A DNA stretch of 52,381 nt from Zasmidium citrigriseum (taxonomy: Eukaryota > Ascomycota > Dothideomycetes > Mycosphaerellales > Mycosphaerellaceae), in NCBI GenBank assembly GCA_002786025.1, contig NHNW01000098.1, positions 1 to 52,381 on the forward strand, given 5' to 3'. Of this stretch, positions 35,000 to 45,492 are shown one piece after another (position 1 is the first letter of the stretch; each line of letters begins with the position of its first letter). The notes under the pieces were generated by a model that was not told the origin of the DNA, searched no databases, and worked only from the letters and a program-made list of their open reading frames with translations. The position numbers and the translations under genes are program-made.

Positions 35000-35485
35000 T
35001 AGTTTAAAGATCGAGAGCTATTCCGGCCAATTAGGTAGAAACTTAGGTTAAGGAGTAGAAGGACTAACCTAAGGAGACAGATTACGACTTATAAACGCCC
35101 CTAGCTAACGCGACACGGTCGTGTCGTGTATCTTTTAGGTTAATTATAGCTTGTCGAGACTCGTCGGCACCGTATTAGGCCTATCGTCGCTATTGTATTT
35201 CGACGGTAGTAATTAGCGTCCGTTCGACGTAACTTCGACGGATATAGACATATCTAATCCTAGACGAGATGTTAACGGTTTAGACATGTCTATCCTTGTT
35301 TCGTACTAGCCCTAAGGCAATCTCCGGTAGCTTTTACTAGCCTATGTAATACGCGGGGCCGACGCGGGACCTCCGCGCTTACACTACTCGCGCGACCCTA
35401 TTAGTTTTGCGCGAAATCTATACGCAACCCGTAATACTACTAGCAAGACAAAACGAGAACCCGCGAGTCGACCTAGTACTATACG
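35000..35485. promoter_or_regulatory. divergent intergenic region
   Basis: Lies between the starts of the minus-strand gene at 34945 and the plus-strand gene at 35486, so it should hold both promoters. It keeps a half-mutated palindrome copy, GGCCAATTAGG, at 35026-35035. Sequence around 35,340-35,470 is less RIP-altered than its neighbours (several CA and TG remain) and has a CGCGC-rich patch at 35,380-35,415. Confidence 0.4.
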
Positions 35486-36715
35486 ATGGAAATAGATACG
35501 GAAACGACCCTTAACGTTATCTACCCTAGTAGTCGAGGAGAGGTCTAGTAGCGGTTAAATCGGCTTAGGCCTAAAGACGTAGAACGGGAGCTAGAGATCC
35601 TATACCCTCGGAGAGACGATACGGAAGTATCTATCTTAGATAGTCTACGAAATTTAAGCGGCGGTCGGACGCGGGCAGAGGTAGCGAAGGAGCTATTAGA
35701 GTAGTTGTCTAACGAGAGCGAGGCTACCGCGCGGATTATAACGCTAATATAGAGGTATGTCTAGCTCTACGAGGTGTAGAATACCTACTAGAATCCGGGT
35801 TTAAGGACATAGGAGGCTTTCCTAAATAGCATCGATAGTAATAGCCTCCTCCGGATTAATATCGTCGTCGGTACCTCTACTAACGCGGCGCGAAGAGGGA
35901 GCCTTAATATTATCGAGGAGGCGTAGGGTCCTAACTAGATCGATAACCTACTAGTCTACTTACGCCTAGCGCTCGCTAACGTTAAGACCGCCCCGAAAAG
36001 ACTACTCTATTAGATCGTAGCGACTTGTAAGAGAGGCGTTACGCTAGCGGAGGCGGCTAAGGCGTAGGACACCGCTCGTAGGCGCCGACTAGATCTAGAC
36101 GAAAGAGTAGAGAAGAATAGGATAGACTTTAAGACACTATACCTAATAGCCTAGGACGTCGCCGTAAGCAACGCGGTTAGACGAGGTTCTTAGTACGGCC
36201 GCCGTATATACGAACGTTTCTTCCCCGAGTTCTACGAAGAACGTTTAGAGTTAAAGAGTCTCTAAGCCTCGCAGACGCTAATTACGAGCCGCTAGAGGAG
36301 ACGTAAACTAAGGGTTAAGGCGGGTTCGAAGACTACCCGAAGCCGTCTAGTATCTAGTAGGCGAGAGCGCGACAATAAGTCTAGTATAGATTTGCCGGCG
36401 GAAGCACGGAGTTCGGAACTATCGTACTACGGCCTATTCTTCTTAGGTTATCTATAGCGCCTATTAACGATGCTAGACGATGTCCGGGAGGGCATCTACC
36501 TCTATAATAAATGTAGGGAGGCTGTAGGTGGAATTCTTAACGTACTAGAGGGCATAGAGTTACCTAAGCTTATAGAGGTATTAGAGGACGTTAGCGAACA
36601 CGCTCTAGATAATGTTAGGATAATAATCGCTACCGACTAGTAGTTTCTACATCTTAACGTCTATATTCCCTTCTAGCTATATACCGTATCGAAGCGAGCG
36701 GAAGCTAGAAGGTGA
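35486..36715 (+). pseudogene. 410-codon gene with intact ATG and in-frame TGA, unknown product
   Basis: ATG at 35486 to TGA at 36713-36715 is a single frame of exactly 410 codons broken only by TAG/TAA at likely Trp/Gln sites. It begins MEIDTETTLNVIYPSSRGEV. Other landmarks: RPKDVERELEILYPRRDD, TSTNAARRG, V_YLRLALANVKTAPKRLLY near 35,960, CKRGVTLAEAAKA, TARRRRLDLDERVEKNRIDF, RRIYERFFPEFYEERLELKS, then a basic Ser/Arg linker and EALNV-type helices with NKCREAVGGILNVLEGIELP near 36,510. Mostly helical by composition. The TGA is followed at once by TTTCTAAGCTAATTAGCTAT, the palindromic motif. Alternatively AAG/GTGATT there is an intron donor and the gene continues. Family unknown. Confidence 0.68.
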
Positions 36716-36929
36716 TTTCTAAGCTAATTAGCTATAAAATCCCGCCTATACTAGGCAGGGGTGCTAGTATAACGGGGTAGGTGTTTAGTTACTCTACGCT
36801 AGTAGTCGGCGGTACGCTTTCTTCGGTATGTAGTAAGGAGATAGAGTCTACTTTGCAACATCCTCGTCGAAGTGCGAGAAAGGCGTAAGAAAGGACTTTT
36901 TACTATTATACTATAGAGAATAGGCTAGA

Positions 36930-37085
36930 CGAAGGCGCTAGACTACTTCTAGCCGAAAGGTGTTACACTCTTAGCGCGAGAAAGCTAGCTAAGCTACTTC
37001 GAGCCTAAAGGTGTTACGCTCTTAGCGGAGGAAAGCGCGCTAAACTAAACTTAGCCGCGAAGTGTTATACTCGTCGTAATCCGAC
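36930..37085. repeat. three ~51-bp imperfect tandem units
   Basis: TGTTA within AAAGGTGTTACACTC, AAAGGTGTTACGCTC and GCGAAGTGTTATACTC falls at 36961, 37012 and 37063, a 51-bp period, each followed by a TTAGCG..GAAAGC-like tail. It lies in non-coding sequence downstream of the 410-codon gene. Confidence 0.75.
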
Positions 37086-37161
37086 TAGCGCGACGGCGAA
37101 CTTCCACGTCGAATTTCTCTACGACATAACGTACAATAGACAAAGCATTTACATAGTACGA

Positions 37162-37190
37162 CTCGCCGAGCGACGACGAGTCGATGCATG
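37162..37190. other. short inverted repeat CGACTCG...CGAGTCG
   Basis: CGACTCGCCGAGCGACGACG followed by AGTCG forms a 7-bp stem with an 11-nt loop. It sits at the change from the gene island to the transposon-rich part, beside a patch keeping TGCATG and GCGGCCGCGCGC. Role unknown. Confidence 0.4.
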
Positions 37191-37593
37191 TCTATTTCGC
37201 GGCCGCGCGCCCGTAGATAGGTATTAACCCGAAGCCCGAAGGCGCCGTATAGAATATAGAGGTGCTTCCGGAGGAAGCTATAAAAGAAGAGAAGAAGTTT
37301 AGTATATAGGATTTTACTATATCTATCTATGTCGCGTAATATACAAGAAGCTAGTCGTATGTATATAAAGTAGGTATCGTAATAATAATAAAGGTACTCG
37401 TAGCTCGGAGGTTAAAGGTAGGCGCTAGTAGCCTCGGCATTTACCGTAGAAGCTAGCTAGCTAGCCTATATTCCCTCCCTTACTATAAGTCTAACCCGTA
37501 GACTTACACCTTTATACCTAGAAATTAAACGTAATCTATTATAGAATAAAGGAAAATATTAGTTAGAAGCCTTAACCTATAGTACTATCTATA

Positions 37594-37622
37594 GCGTTTA
37601 TACCCTAGCGGGGTACGAACGA
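37594..37622. repeat. 27-bp interrupted palindrome, copy 1
   Basis: CGTTTATACCCTAGCGGGGT then ACGAACG; arms CGTTYRTACCC and GGGTACGAACG. Marks the low-coordinate end of the unknown 3.5-kb frame. Confidence 0.75.
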
Positions 37623-40600
37623 TAAAGAGCTTACTCTAGTATATTCCCGTCCTTATTTATAGCTATACCGTCGTCGTTAATAAAATTACCTTCTAAGATA
37701 GATAACTCCTCGCCTTCTAGGAGTTTAGGAATAGGTACCTCGAAAGTAGACGGTAACCTACTAAAGTCCCTATTATTATTAAAGTAGGAGTTATTGCCGA
37801 AGGCCTTCTTCTCTATTCCCTAAACGACCGCCTACTTCTTATAAAATTCGTTCGCGGCCGTAGTACGATACTTACGGAGCTAGATTAACTACCTAGAGTT
37901 AGCGTTATTCGGTCTAGCGTTATAGTACTCCTATAATATACGGTATATCTTATACTAGTTATTAATAACTATCGGATCGGACTACCGACGCTAAGTAATT
38001 AACGTATCCCTAATAGGCTAAGTTAAATCTATTTTAATCGTAGCCGGAAAGCGGAAGGGGATCTTACCGAAGATATTAGCGAATCTAGAAGGTGTTACCT
38101 TTAGAGCTACGAGATCGCGGTAAGACGTATTTAGATTAGTCTAGCTACTACTACCGGGAATCTTAAGTACTTCTCCCTAGGGGTCTACCTTAACGAGCTA
38201 GGGGAATAAGTTAATTCGCTCCTTAGTTTACTTTTAGGTACCGTATAGTAAAGAAGGTATAGAAATTCGAACATCGAGCTTACCGTATAGAATAGGCTTC
38301 TAGTTAGTATCGTACTTCTTAGCGTCTTTAGGTGTCTATATCTTCTTATCGATAGTTTCGATCTTAGCTTTAGATTATAGTCCTCGGCGGTCCTTAAGTA
38401 ACTTTACCTAAGGATCCTACTTCTTACGCTTATATATACCGGGAATAATAATAGTATAGTTACTAGTATCTTCGGCTAGAAGAGTAAGCGAGCCCTATAT
38501 TATATTCTACCTACCCTTAGGCGTATATATACGCTCGATATTAAAGTCTAAGTAGCGGAAGGCTTAAGCTCCTATATTACTCTCCTTAGTACTACTAGCC
38601 CTATATTAATCCTTAATATAGTAGGAGTATAATATAAGGGTAAGGTAAGAGTCTAGGCGTAGTAGTATATAGAGGAGGTAGTAGATAGGGTTAGTCCTTA
38701 TTAACTACTAAATTAATCTATAAACTATAGTACGTCCCTATCCTAGGTTATACTTCTCTCGAATTAAGCGCTAGTACTATCGATATATCCGTACCTTATC
38801 TATAGTAACGTCGTAGATTATGTTCCTAGCTAAGGCTAGATTGTTTCTAGGGTTCTTAGCGTAGAAGGGACTCTCCTACTAGTTAAAGAGGCCTTTTAAG
38901 GTAAGGTTGCCGTTCTTCTCCTAGTTATCCTTACTTAGTTCGCCTACTATATACGATATAGCTAGGGCTAAGTTTAGAAAAGGAATCTTCTAGCTTATAG
39001 GTATATTATGTGTTTAGGCTATAAAGCGATAGGGACCGAGAGTATTAGAAGGGACGTTAGGGCGGTAAAGTATATCGAACTAGTTAGGGTTCTAGCGGCG
39101 GAACCTATTAAGATTATCTTTAGTAGTAACTATAGCTCTAACCTTACTTATTAAAGCGGCGTAGTTACCTTGTCGGTTTAGTATTCCTAGGATTCTACTT
39201 ATAAATAGCTATAAGTAATCGTAGTAGAGCGGGCTCGCGTATTAGCGCTTACCGTTCTCGTTATAATCCTTAAGATACTACCGGACTTAATTATTAGTAA
39301 ACTTCGGCTTATTCTTATTAGTATAATTAATCTAAGCGATTAGGGTAGTATCTACGAATCCTAGGTACTTATTATAGATCTAAGACTTCTTATTGTTAGG
39401 TAGTAATATACCGCTATAATTAGATACCGTAGGGGAGTTACTAAAGGTACTAGAGGTAGGACGAGAGAAGTTACTAGAGCTAGATCGGGGAAGGTTTCCT
39501 AATCTAGTACGAGGAAGACCGGAGTTAGTTCGGCTATAGCTACTAGAGCGAGAAGGAGTAGGTAATTATTACGTAGGCGTAACTTAGCTAGAAGTAGGGT
39601 TACTCTTCGGACGGTTAGGTAAGGTATTAGATATAGAGCGCTAGTAACTAGGCCGAGGAGGATTCTAACCCTATCCTAAGTTTAAAGGCGGTAGCTTCGT
39701 ATAAGGGCGTAGGTTTCTAGTAGGACCTTATTAAGGTAGAGCGGCTTTCTCCTAGATCGAAGGAGGAGTAGGGTTAGTATTAGTTCGAGGACGGCCGCTA
39801 GTAGGAGGAGGTCCTCGCTACTTACTCTAATTTAAGGAGCTAGTATTAGGTACGGGTATCTATAACTCTTCCCGGACACGAGGATCGACTAGGTAAAGGA
39901 ACTAATCTTCCGAGTATAGTCCGAGGTTATTCTTCGTTAGCTAGTCTTATACTTCCGCTAAGTTAAGATCGATAGTATTAATAAGATACTTCTTCTTACT
40001 ATTGTCGATAGTATCTAGATTAGTCTACTCGACCCGATAGTTATTACTTAGGCTACCCTTACCTTTACGATCTATAAGTCTCTAAATAAAGGCCTTGCTA
40101 ATACGAGGAGCGACTACCTTCTAATCCTTATAACTAAGGATAAAGGTAGTAAATTCCTTCTATCGTTAAGGCGGTACGCTAATATCGAGGAAGAACTATA
40201 TAAAGTAACGCTTAAGGGGTAAAGATAGCTAGGAAGCTATAGCCTTCCTTAATACTATATACCGATTACGAGCCTTTTCTCCCTATGTTAATACTTTATC
40301 TAGCGCCTTATATTTACGACGATTAGGCGCTATATTAGTAGCTTTCTTAATACGGTCTACTATTTCTAGTATACCGATAGACCGCCCCTCGATAAAGTAG
40401 TTAGTATATATATAGATAAAGTTAGTAAAGTTAGTCTTATTCTCGTCGCTTAGAGTCTTAAGGAAGTCGCTAAGCTAATCCAAGTTCTTATTAAGTACGC
40501 TTAGGAAGTCGTCGGTAACTAAGGGGAATTAGCGGTCGCGGAAGTCTCTAATATAGTCTATAGACTTAAGGAGTTACGACACCTTAAGCTCTCCTAGCTT

Positions 40601-40853
40601 TACGAGACTATTAGCTAGATTAGAGCTAGTTAGTACGGCGGGTATTAGCGCTCTACCTCTAGAGCGCGCTATAGTATCGGAGTAGGTAGAAGGTAATAGA
40701 GTTATCGGTAGGTATTCGGTAAAGTCGGTAAGGGTAGAACTATTAATAGAGGAAGAGCTCGAAGAAGTCGGAAGGTTCGAGGTACTAAAGGCGGTAGTAT
40801 TGTCGGTGTTATTAAAGTTAAGAGGTTAGCGGAATAGAAGGGGGCTTAAGTAC

Positions 40854-40892
40854 CTATAGCGGTAGCCGGCTTTACGGGCTAAGCCGCTATAG
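40854..40892. other. 39-nt hairpin
   Basis: CTATAGCGGTAGCC, a short loop, then GGCTAAGCCGCTATAG: a 9-bp outer stem and a 4-bp inner stem. It lies in the N-terminal part of the preceding minus-strand frame and is different from the 27-bp palindrome family. Confidence 0.5.
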
Positions 40893-41168
40893 TTATATAC
40901 GGCATCTTTAGTAAACTATGAATATTTACGCTTCTAAATTACTCGTATAGGTTCTACGTGTTCTAATACCTCGTAACTAGCTAGCTATACTATAATACGT
41001 ACTATATATAGTAGTTAATCGGATAGCGGTATATCGAGACCTAGTATCGTAAATCCGGAAGCGAAGGGGTCTAGTTCGGTTTTCAAGAGAGATAGGCGAT
41101 AGTAGTATCGTCCTCGTATATATACGTAGCTTATAGAGTCGTATAGGTAGCCGGGTAGGGCGGTTAGG

Positions 41169-41203
41169 CGTTCGTACTCTAGCGGGATACGATCGTAAAA
41201 GTA
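41169..41203. repeat. 27-bp interrupted palindrome, copy 2
   Basis: CGTTCGTACTCTAGCGGGAT then ACGATCG, followed by TAAAAGTAA, a tail shared with the copies at 43,906 and 45,458. Confidence 0.7.
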
Positions 41204-41639
41204 ATATCCGTAGGCTAATTAATTAACTATAGGCGTTCTAATTTAGCCCGAAATAGGTACCCTATTAAGCTCCTTCCCTACAATCCTCTAAACACCCCTA
41301 GTATATACCTATTTATAGCGGGAGTGCCTACGGGGTTAAGTAGGGATAAGAACTTAGATTTAATTATCTAGAATAGCGCTAAACTCCGGGCGTTATTATC
41401 GGAGAGGAGGATCTAAGCTAGCTACTATTCGGAACGTAGCCCTCTATCGGTAGTCTAGTACCTAAAATAGTACTAATTACGGGTCGGGTAAATTAATAAG
41501 GAGTATCTTACGCCTATCGATTTATCGAATACGCGAGCTAGTTCGGACGATAAAGGGTAGGCTAGTAACGGTTCTAGGAGTTCGTCTAGTATAGTCGTTA
41601 GTATATCCGAGCTAATAGATTAAGCGGCGAGAATCTCGA

Positions 41640-42330
41640 GATCTAGGGGTAGGGTATCTTCGCCGATCCTCTAGCTCCTATTATAGATCTACTATCTAAC
41701 GCCTCTATATATTACCTATAGTAGTATACTTAGTAAGTATCGTCTCCTATAGCTCGATCTCTTCTTATAGTAGTTATAGTTCGGCGTTAATCTTATTGGT
41801 ATTAAAGCGTAGGTATCTGTTATTATCGCGCTAATCCCTAGCGCCTCCCTATATAAGCTAGATAATAGGCGTTCGAGGGCGACGCCGAGCGAGGCGTGGT
41901 TCGACTATATCGATTCGGTATCGTTCTCTAAAGTCCGTAGGAATCGGTTAGGCTAACTACTAGGTAGCTTCTTCTTCCCGAGCTTAAATATAGCGTAGCT
42001 AAGTCCGGTTACGTTCTAAGTATTTAATTAGATCCTTAATTTCGCGTACTCGCTACTAGCGAGTTTCCTATACTAAAAGAGAGGTAGACGGTAACCGGAG
42101 GATATAGTTTCGTTCTATCTAGAGCTCTAGAGATTTAGTCTCGATAACTAATATTAATTTCCCGAATATAGCTATAGCGAAAGGTATAGTCTATATCGTT
42201 TAGATATAAGTAGCGCGTATATAGAGAGAATACGCCTTCTAGCCGAGCGGGGTTATTATAGATCGTCTAGGGATTCGTTAATTACGTTCGTACCCCGGTA
42301 GGGTGTAAATCGTAGAAGGTACTAAGCTAC
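41640..42330 (-). pseudogene. unknown gene, copy 1 of a paralogous pair
   Basis: The minus strand near 42,150-41,780 reads as an alpha-helical protein: ETKSLEL near 42,120, a conserved ELxLERNYIL-type segment, TRYxRVREI, a LFKLGKKKLPSS segment near 41,960, NTESIQSNHASLGVA-like text near 41,900. The same order (LETKSKELxLERNYILSLP, then RRxRVRNIENLIKYLESD) recurs at 44,860-45,160. The layout is loosely like the helical N-terminal domains of fungal STAND/NLR-type proteins, but no NTPase motif was seen. RIP stops throughout. It is flanked by palindrome copies at 41,169 and 42,285. Confidence 0.42.
42285..42313. repeat. 27-bp interrupted palindrome, copy 3
   Basis: CGTTCGTACCCCGGTAGGGT then GTAAATCG; arms as in the other copies, right arm partly mutated. 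Confidence 0.72.
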
Positions 42331-42759
42331 CCTAGCGATATAGCGCTATTACGGAAGTTATATTTAGGAATCGATAGTATACTTCGGAGGATCCCCGACA
42401 AAGGTAGGGAACTTATCTCGTCTAGGTAGGGAACCGATAAAGCTAGACTAGGGTAGAAAGGGGGGGATATAATATAATCTACCTATATTATATAGATAAC
42501 GGGAATATAAATAGATATAGTAAAGGAAAGGAGGAGAAGGTAGAAGTAAACTATATTACTAGTAGACTCGAAGTTAGAGGCTCGAGATAAGTAGTAAACA
42601 GCCGCTACTATATATCCCGTCTATACCTCTATCCTTAATTCCTAGGCCTAAAGTTACCTATACCTCCCTAAGCTTTAAGCGTTAGAGTACCTATCCTAGG
42701 CTAGGCGGATAACCTTATAGTAGTAACTTAGCGTTACTTTATTATATTAGTAGATATAA

Positions 42760-43480
42760 ATATACTAGACTAGCTATAGGCCTATTATACGATCGACTTC
42801 CTTACGACGACGCTATAGATTAGTATAGCGACGAGAGAGATTAGCTTTATACTCCGTCTAGTTTATAACTATACTACGGCAGACCCTCTAGCGAATATCC
42901 GTCTACGGCTAGCTAGGGAACGAGTAGGTACTAGGCGCCGGTGTCGCTAGAGGTAGGATACCGAGACGGAAGATAAACCGACGACTATCGAAGGCGCGAG
43001 GATTAGGCTAGGTACGGCGGCGTTCTAGATCTTGCTATATACTAAGAGTCTAGCGTCCTTAGAAGTCGCTATTCGCGCGATACTTATTAATAATATAGGC
43101 TTATAGATAAGTATTAGAATAACCCGCTTAAAGGGATAGGTAGATCTCGTTAAGGTTAAAGGCGGGGTTAGGTTCTCCGTTTCTCTAGTTCTATACGCCT
43201 ATACGTAGTAGGCGGACGACGGAGATATTTAGCCGAGTAGTAAGGATATAGGGCTCGACCGTATTGGCGTAATACTACTATCTCTCGGTAGTAGAGGGTA
43301 GGCGATACTAGCGACTAAGGAAGGTCTACTACTACTCGTTTATTATCCGATTACTATCTTAAGTCTTATCGTATAGTAGATTGTCTAGCTCCTTATCTAT
43401 ATCTATTAGTAGGCGGCGGGTACGAGAAATATCGCCGATACGGCGCGAGGTAGCTTCTATATAGGTAAGATTTCCGCGGC
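42760..43480 (+). pseudogene. possible RIP-inactivated coding segment, unknown
   Basis: A plus-strand frame includes TTADPLANIRLRLARERVGT near 42,880, TIEGARIRLGTAAF near 42,985, LYTKSLASLEVAIRAILINN near 43,035 and DLVKVKGGVRFSVSLVLYAY near 43,146, with TAG/TAA only. The opposite strand is also partly open, so the strand is not certain. No family recognised. The 42,340-42,760 stretch before it holds nothing I could identify. Confidence 0.35.
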
Positions 43481-43905
43481 TAGTATAAGCGTTCGAGTAT
43501 AGATACTCTATCTCTTAATAGAGCTTAGTATACTCGAGGCGGACGACTTCTTTTAGAGCGCGGATATCGCTTATATTAGCGGTATCGGCGTAGGCGTTCC
43601 TCGTACGATAGGCGTTTAGCTTTTAATAAAGCTCTCGCGGCTTTAGAGGAGGAAGGCTTAGATCCGTCGTAAAAGGTACGAGTCGTAGTACGACGCGGAG
43701 AAGGTTAATATTCGAGTAGCGGCGGGAAGTTATACTAGCGATAGCCGCTAGGCCTAATTAGGAAATTACTATATATAATCTATTAGAATCCTTTAGTTCC
43801 GGACCTAGTTACTCTAGTAACGACTTTAGATACACCGATAATCTACGAGTATTACCTAATAGCGTAGAGGCGGCGTAGGTACCGGGTAGCGGCGGTTCTA
43901 ACCTT

Positions 43906-43940
43906 TTATACCCCGGCGGGGTACGATCGTAAAAGTAACT
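43906..43940. repeat. 27-bp interrupted palindrome, copy 4
   Basis: CTTTTATACCCCGGCGGGGT then ACGATCGTAAAAGTAA. The centre is a perfect TACCCCGGCGGGGTA palindrome apart from its middle base. Confidence 0.75.
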
Positions 43941-43999
43941 AGCTATTCTTAATATTACTTCTCCTATAGGTGCGAGACGCGGGCAATAGATATAGGAGT

Positions 44000-45160
44000 A
44001 GCGATTAAGAGGAGGGATAAAGGTTTTTATACTAAAGAGCTCTAAACTAGAAGGTTCGCGGAGAAGAAGTAGCTACTACTATAAGCTAACTCCTAATCCT
44101 TCCGTCTAATTCTCTCTAGCTAAACCCCTTTTCTATTCCTAATATACTCCTTTTAATACTACTTACTTAAGACGTAATCTTATCGTATAATACTATTCTT
44201 ATAGGCGCTTAAGGCGGCGGCGATTAGCCTATACGGTACGACTCTAATCCTTAGTAACCTAATTATTCTCGGGCCTCTCTTATCGAAGTAGGCTATCTAG
44301 ACTAGTACGGCTACGGCGAGTATTCCTTCCTTATATATTAAGCCGACGAACTTAGGTATTAATCTAAGTAGCTTACTAGTTCGGAGGGTTTAGGAATAGT
44401 CTATTAACGCTATCGATATTAATAGTAATAAAGTTAGTATTAATAGGAAGCTATAGACTATAAGTAGTGCCGTTAGTACGGCTAGCGGTGTCGTTACGAT
44501 AGCCGAAACGATAGATAGAGCGGCGAGAGTCGTAGTAGCCAGGAGGGTAATAGGTACGGCGGTTCTCGAGTTCTCGCTATAGATTAATATCCTAGCGAAG
44601 GCGGGCATTTCCTATAATAGTATACTCGTTAAGGATACGCTCCTATAGAGTAATATCTCGTTAAAGTAAATCTAGATTAGTATAGATCTCGGCGATATTA
44701 AAGCGAGGACCTCGATCGTCGTTACGCTATCCTCTAGCGCCTACGTCTAGAAGGCGGAAGATCTAAATCTATAGACGGGCGGCTCGTAGTCTCGGCTCTA
44801 CTACCCGGATTATGTAATCGTTAGTAATAGCGATTAGGACTACTATCCTTTCTAGGTAAGCGGCGAGATAGCTATAGATAAAGGCGTCTATAATGTCCGA
44901 TATTCTATTCTCTTCGCCGACTAGCGTAGAGCGTATCTAATCCTAGTCCGACTCTAGATATTTAATAAGGTTCTCGATATTACGGACTCGCTATCGGCGA
45001 GCTTCTTACTCTTAACCGCTATTTATAGGTAGGCTAAGGATATAGTTGCGCTCTAGTTAGAGCTCTTTAGACTTAGTTTCTAAAACTAACTCGATAGCCT
45101 CGAGATCCGATATCTTAGCGAGTATATAGAATAGCTTAATAGCGTAGAGTTCGGAAGTAG
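44000..45160 (-). pseudogene. unknown gene, copy 2 of a paralogous pair
   Basis: Best preserved at 45,130-44,820 on the minus strand: EAIELVLETKSKEL, LERNYILSLPINSG, RVRNIENLIKYLESD, IRSTLVGEENRISDIIDAFI, SYLAAYLERIVVLIAITNDY. It matches the 41,640-42,330 frame in order and content, so the two are diverged copies. A hydrophobic Leu/Ile/Ala-rich run at 44,390-44,608 in the same neighbourhood stays open on the minus strand (MPAFARILIYSENSRTAVPI at its start), perhaps a membrane segment or simply a composition effect. Flanked by palindrome copies at 43,906 and 45,458. Function unknown. Confidence 0.42.
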
Positions 45161-45457
45161 TAGCTAGTATAACGACGTTCTTTGCCGATAGGCGGAGGCG
45201 TAGATTAAGTTATCGCTTGAAAGTGTCGGTTATCGCGCGTAGTAGAAGGTAGGCTAAGTTTACGAGGAATATAGGGAGTTATATACGGTTAGCGCTATTC
45301 CTAATACGGAAGTTACGGCTTATAACTACCTTAGAGGACCGCTTTATATTCCTTACTCCTTCCCTTCACTTATTACTAGAGTCGCAATTCTAGGAGTACT
45401 CGCGGACGGCTAGTATCTATCTATTACCGGGATTATAGCCGGTTCTCTACCGTTAGG

Positions 45458-45492
45458 CGTTCGTACCCTGCTAGGGTATAAACGTAAAAGTA
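45458..45492. repeat. 27-bp interrupted palindrome, copy 5
   Basis: CGTTCGTACCCTGCTAGGGT then ATAAACGTAAAAGTA, with the same TAAAAGTA tail as copies 2 and 4. It falls between the paralogous unit and the pol region of the retrotransposon. Confidence 0.72.

Larger units (their letters stand above)
37594..41100 (-). pseudogene. ~1,100-codon unknown frame, probably a mobile-element or repeat gene
   Basis: Followed on the minus strand from about 40,900 to 37,610 with TAG/TAA stops only. N-terminal part: NNTDNTTAFSTSNLPTSSSS, then LVKLGELKVS, TNFTNFIYIYTNYFIEGRSI, GILEIVDRIKKATNIAPNRR; a Pro/Ser/Thr-rich middle (RGPPPTSGRPRTNTNPTPPS near 39,800); then YLGFVDTTLIA, NYTNKNKPKFTNN, ALISKVRAIVTTKDNLNRFR, YDTNxKPILYGKLDVRISIP, KIDLTxPIRDTLIT near 38,000, NEFYKK and an acidic tail LLEGEELSILEGNFINDDGI. 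No reverse transcriptase, integrase or transposase motif was recognised. Its ends coincide with copies of the 27-bp palindrome at 37,594 and 41,169, which argues for a discrete repeat unit. Confidence 0.5.

Noticed and set aside
2430..36735. Reading the CTAATTAG motif as a fused branch point plus 3' splice site, or as a spliced-leader acceptor
   Set aside because: In the SNF2 gene, codon phase requires acceptors further downstream, each with its own branch site, so the motif lies mid-intron and is not the splice site.
2430..36735. CRISPR array or regulated repeat array made of the palindromes
   Set aside because: Spacing is irregular (0.05-1.5 kb), the organism is a fungus, and no cas-like gene is present.
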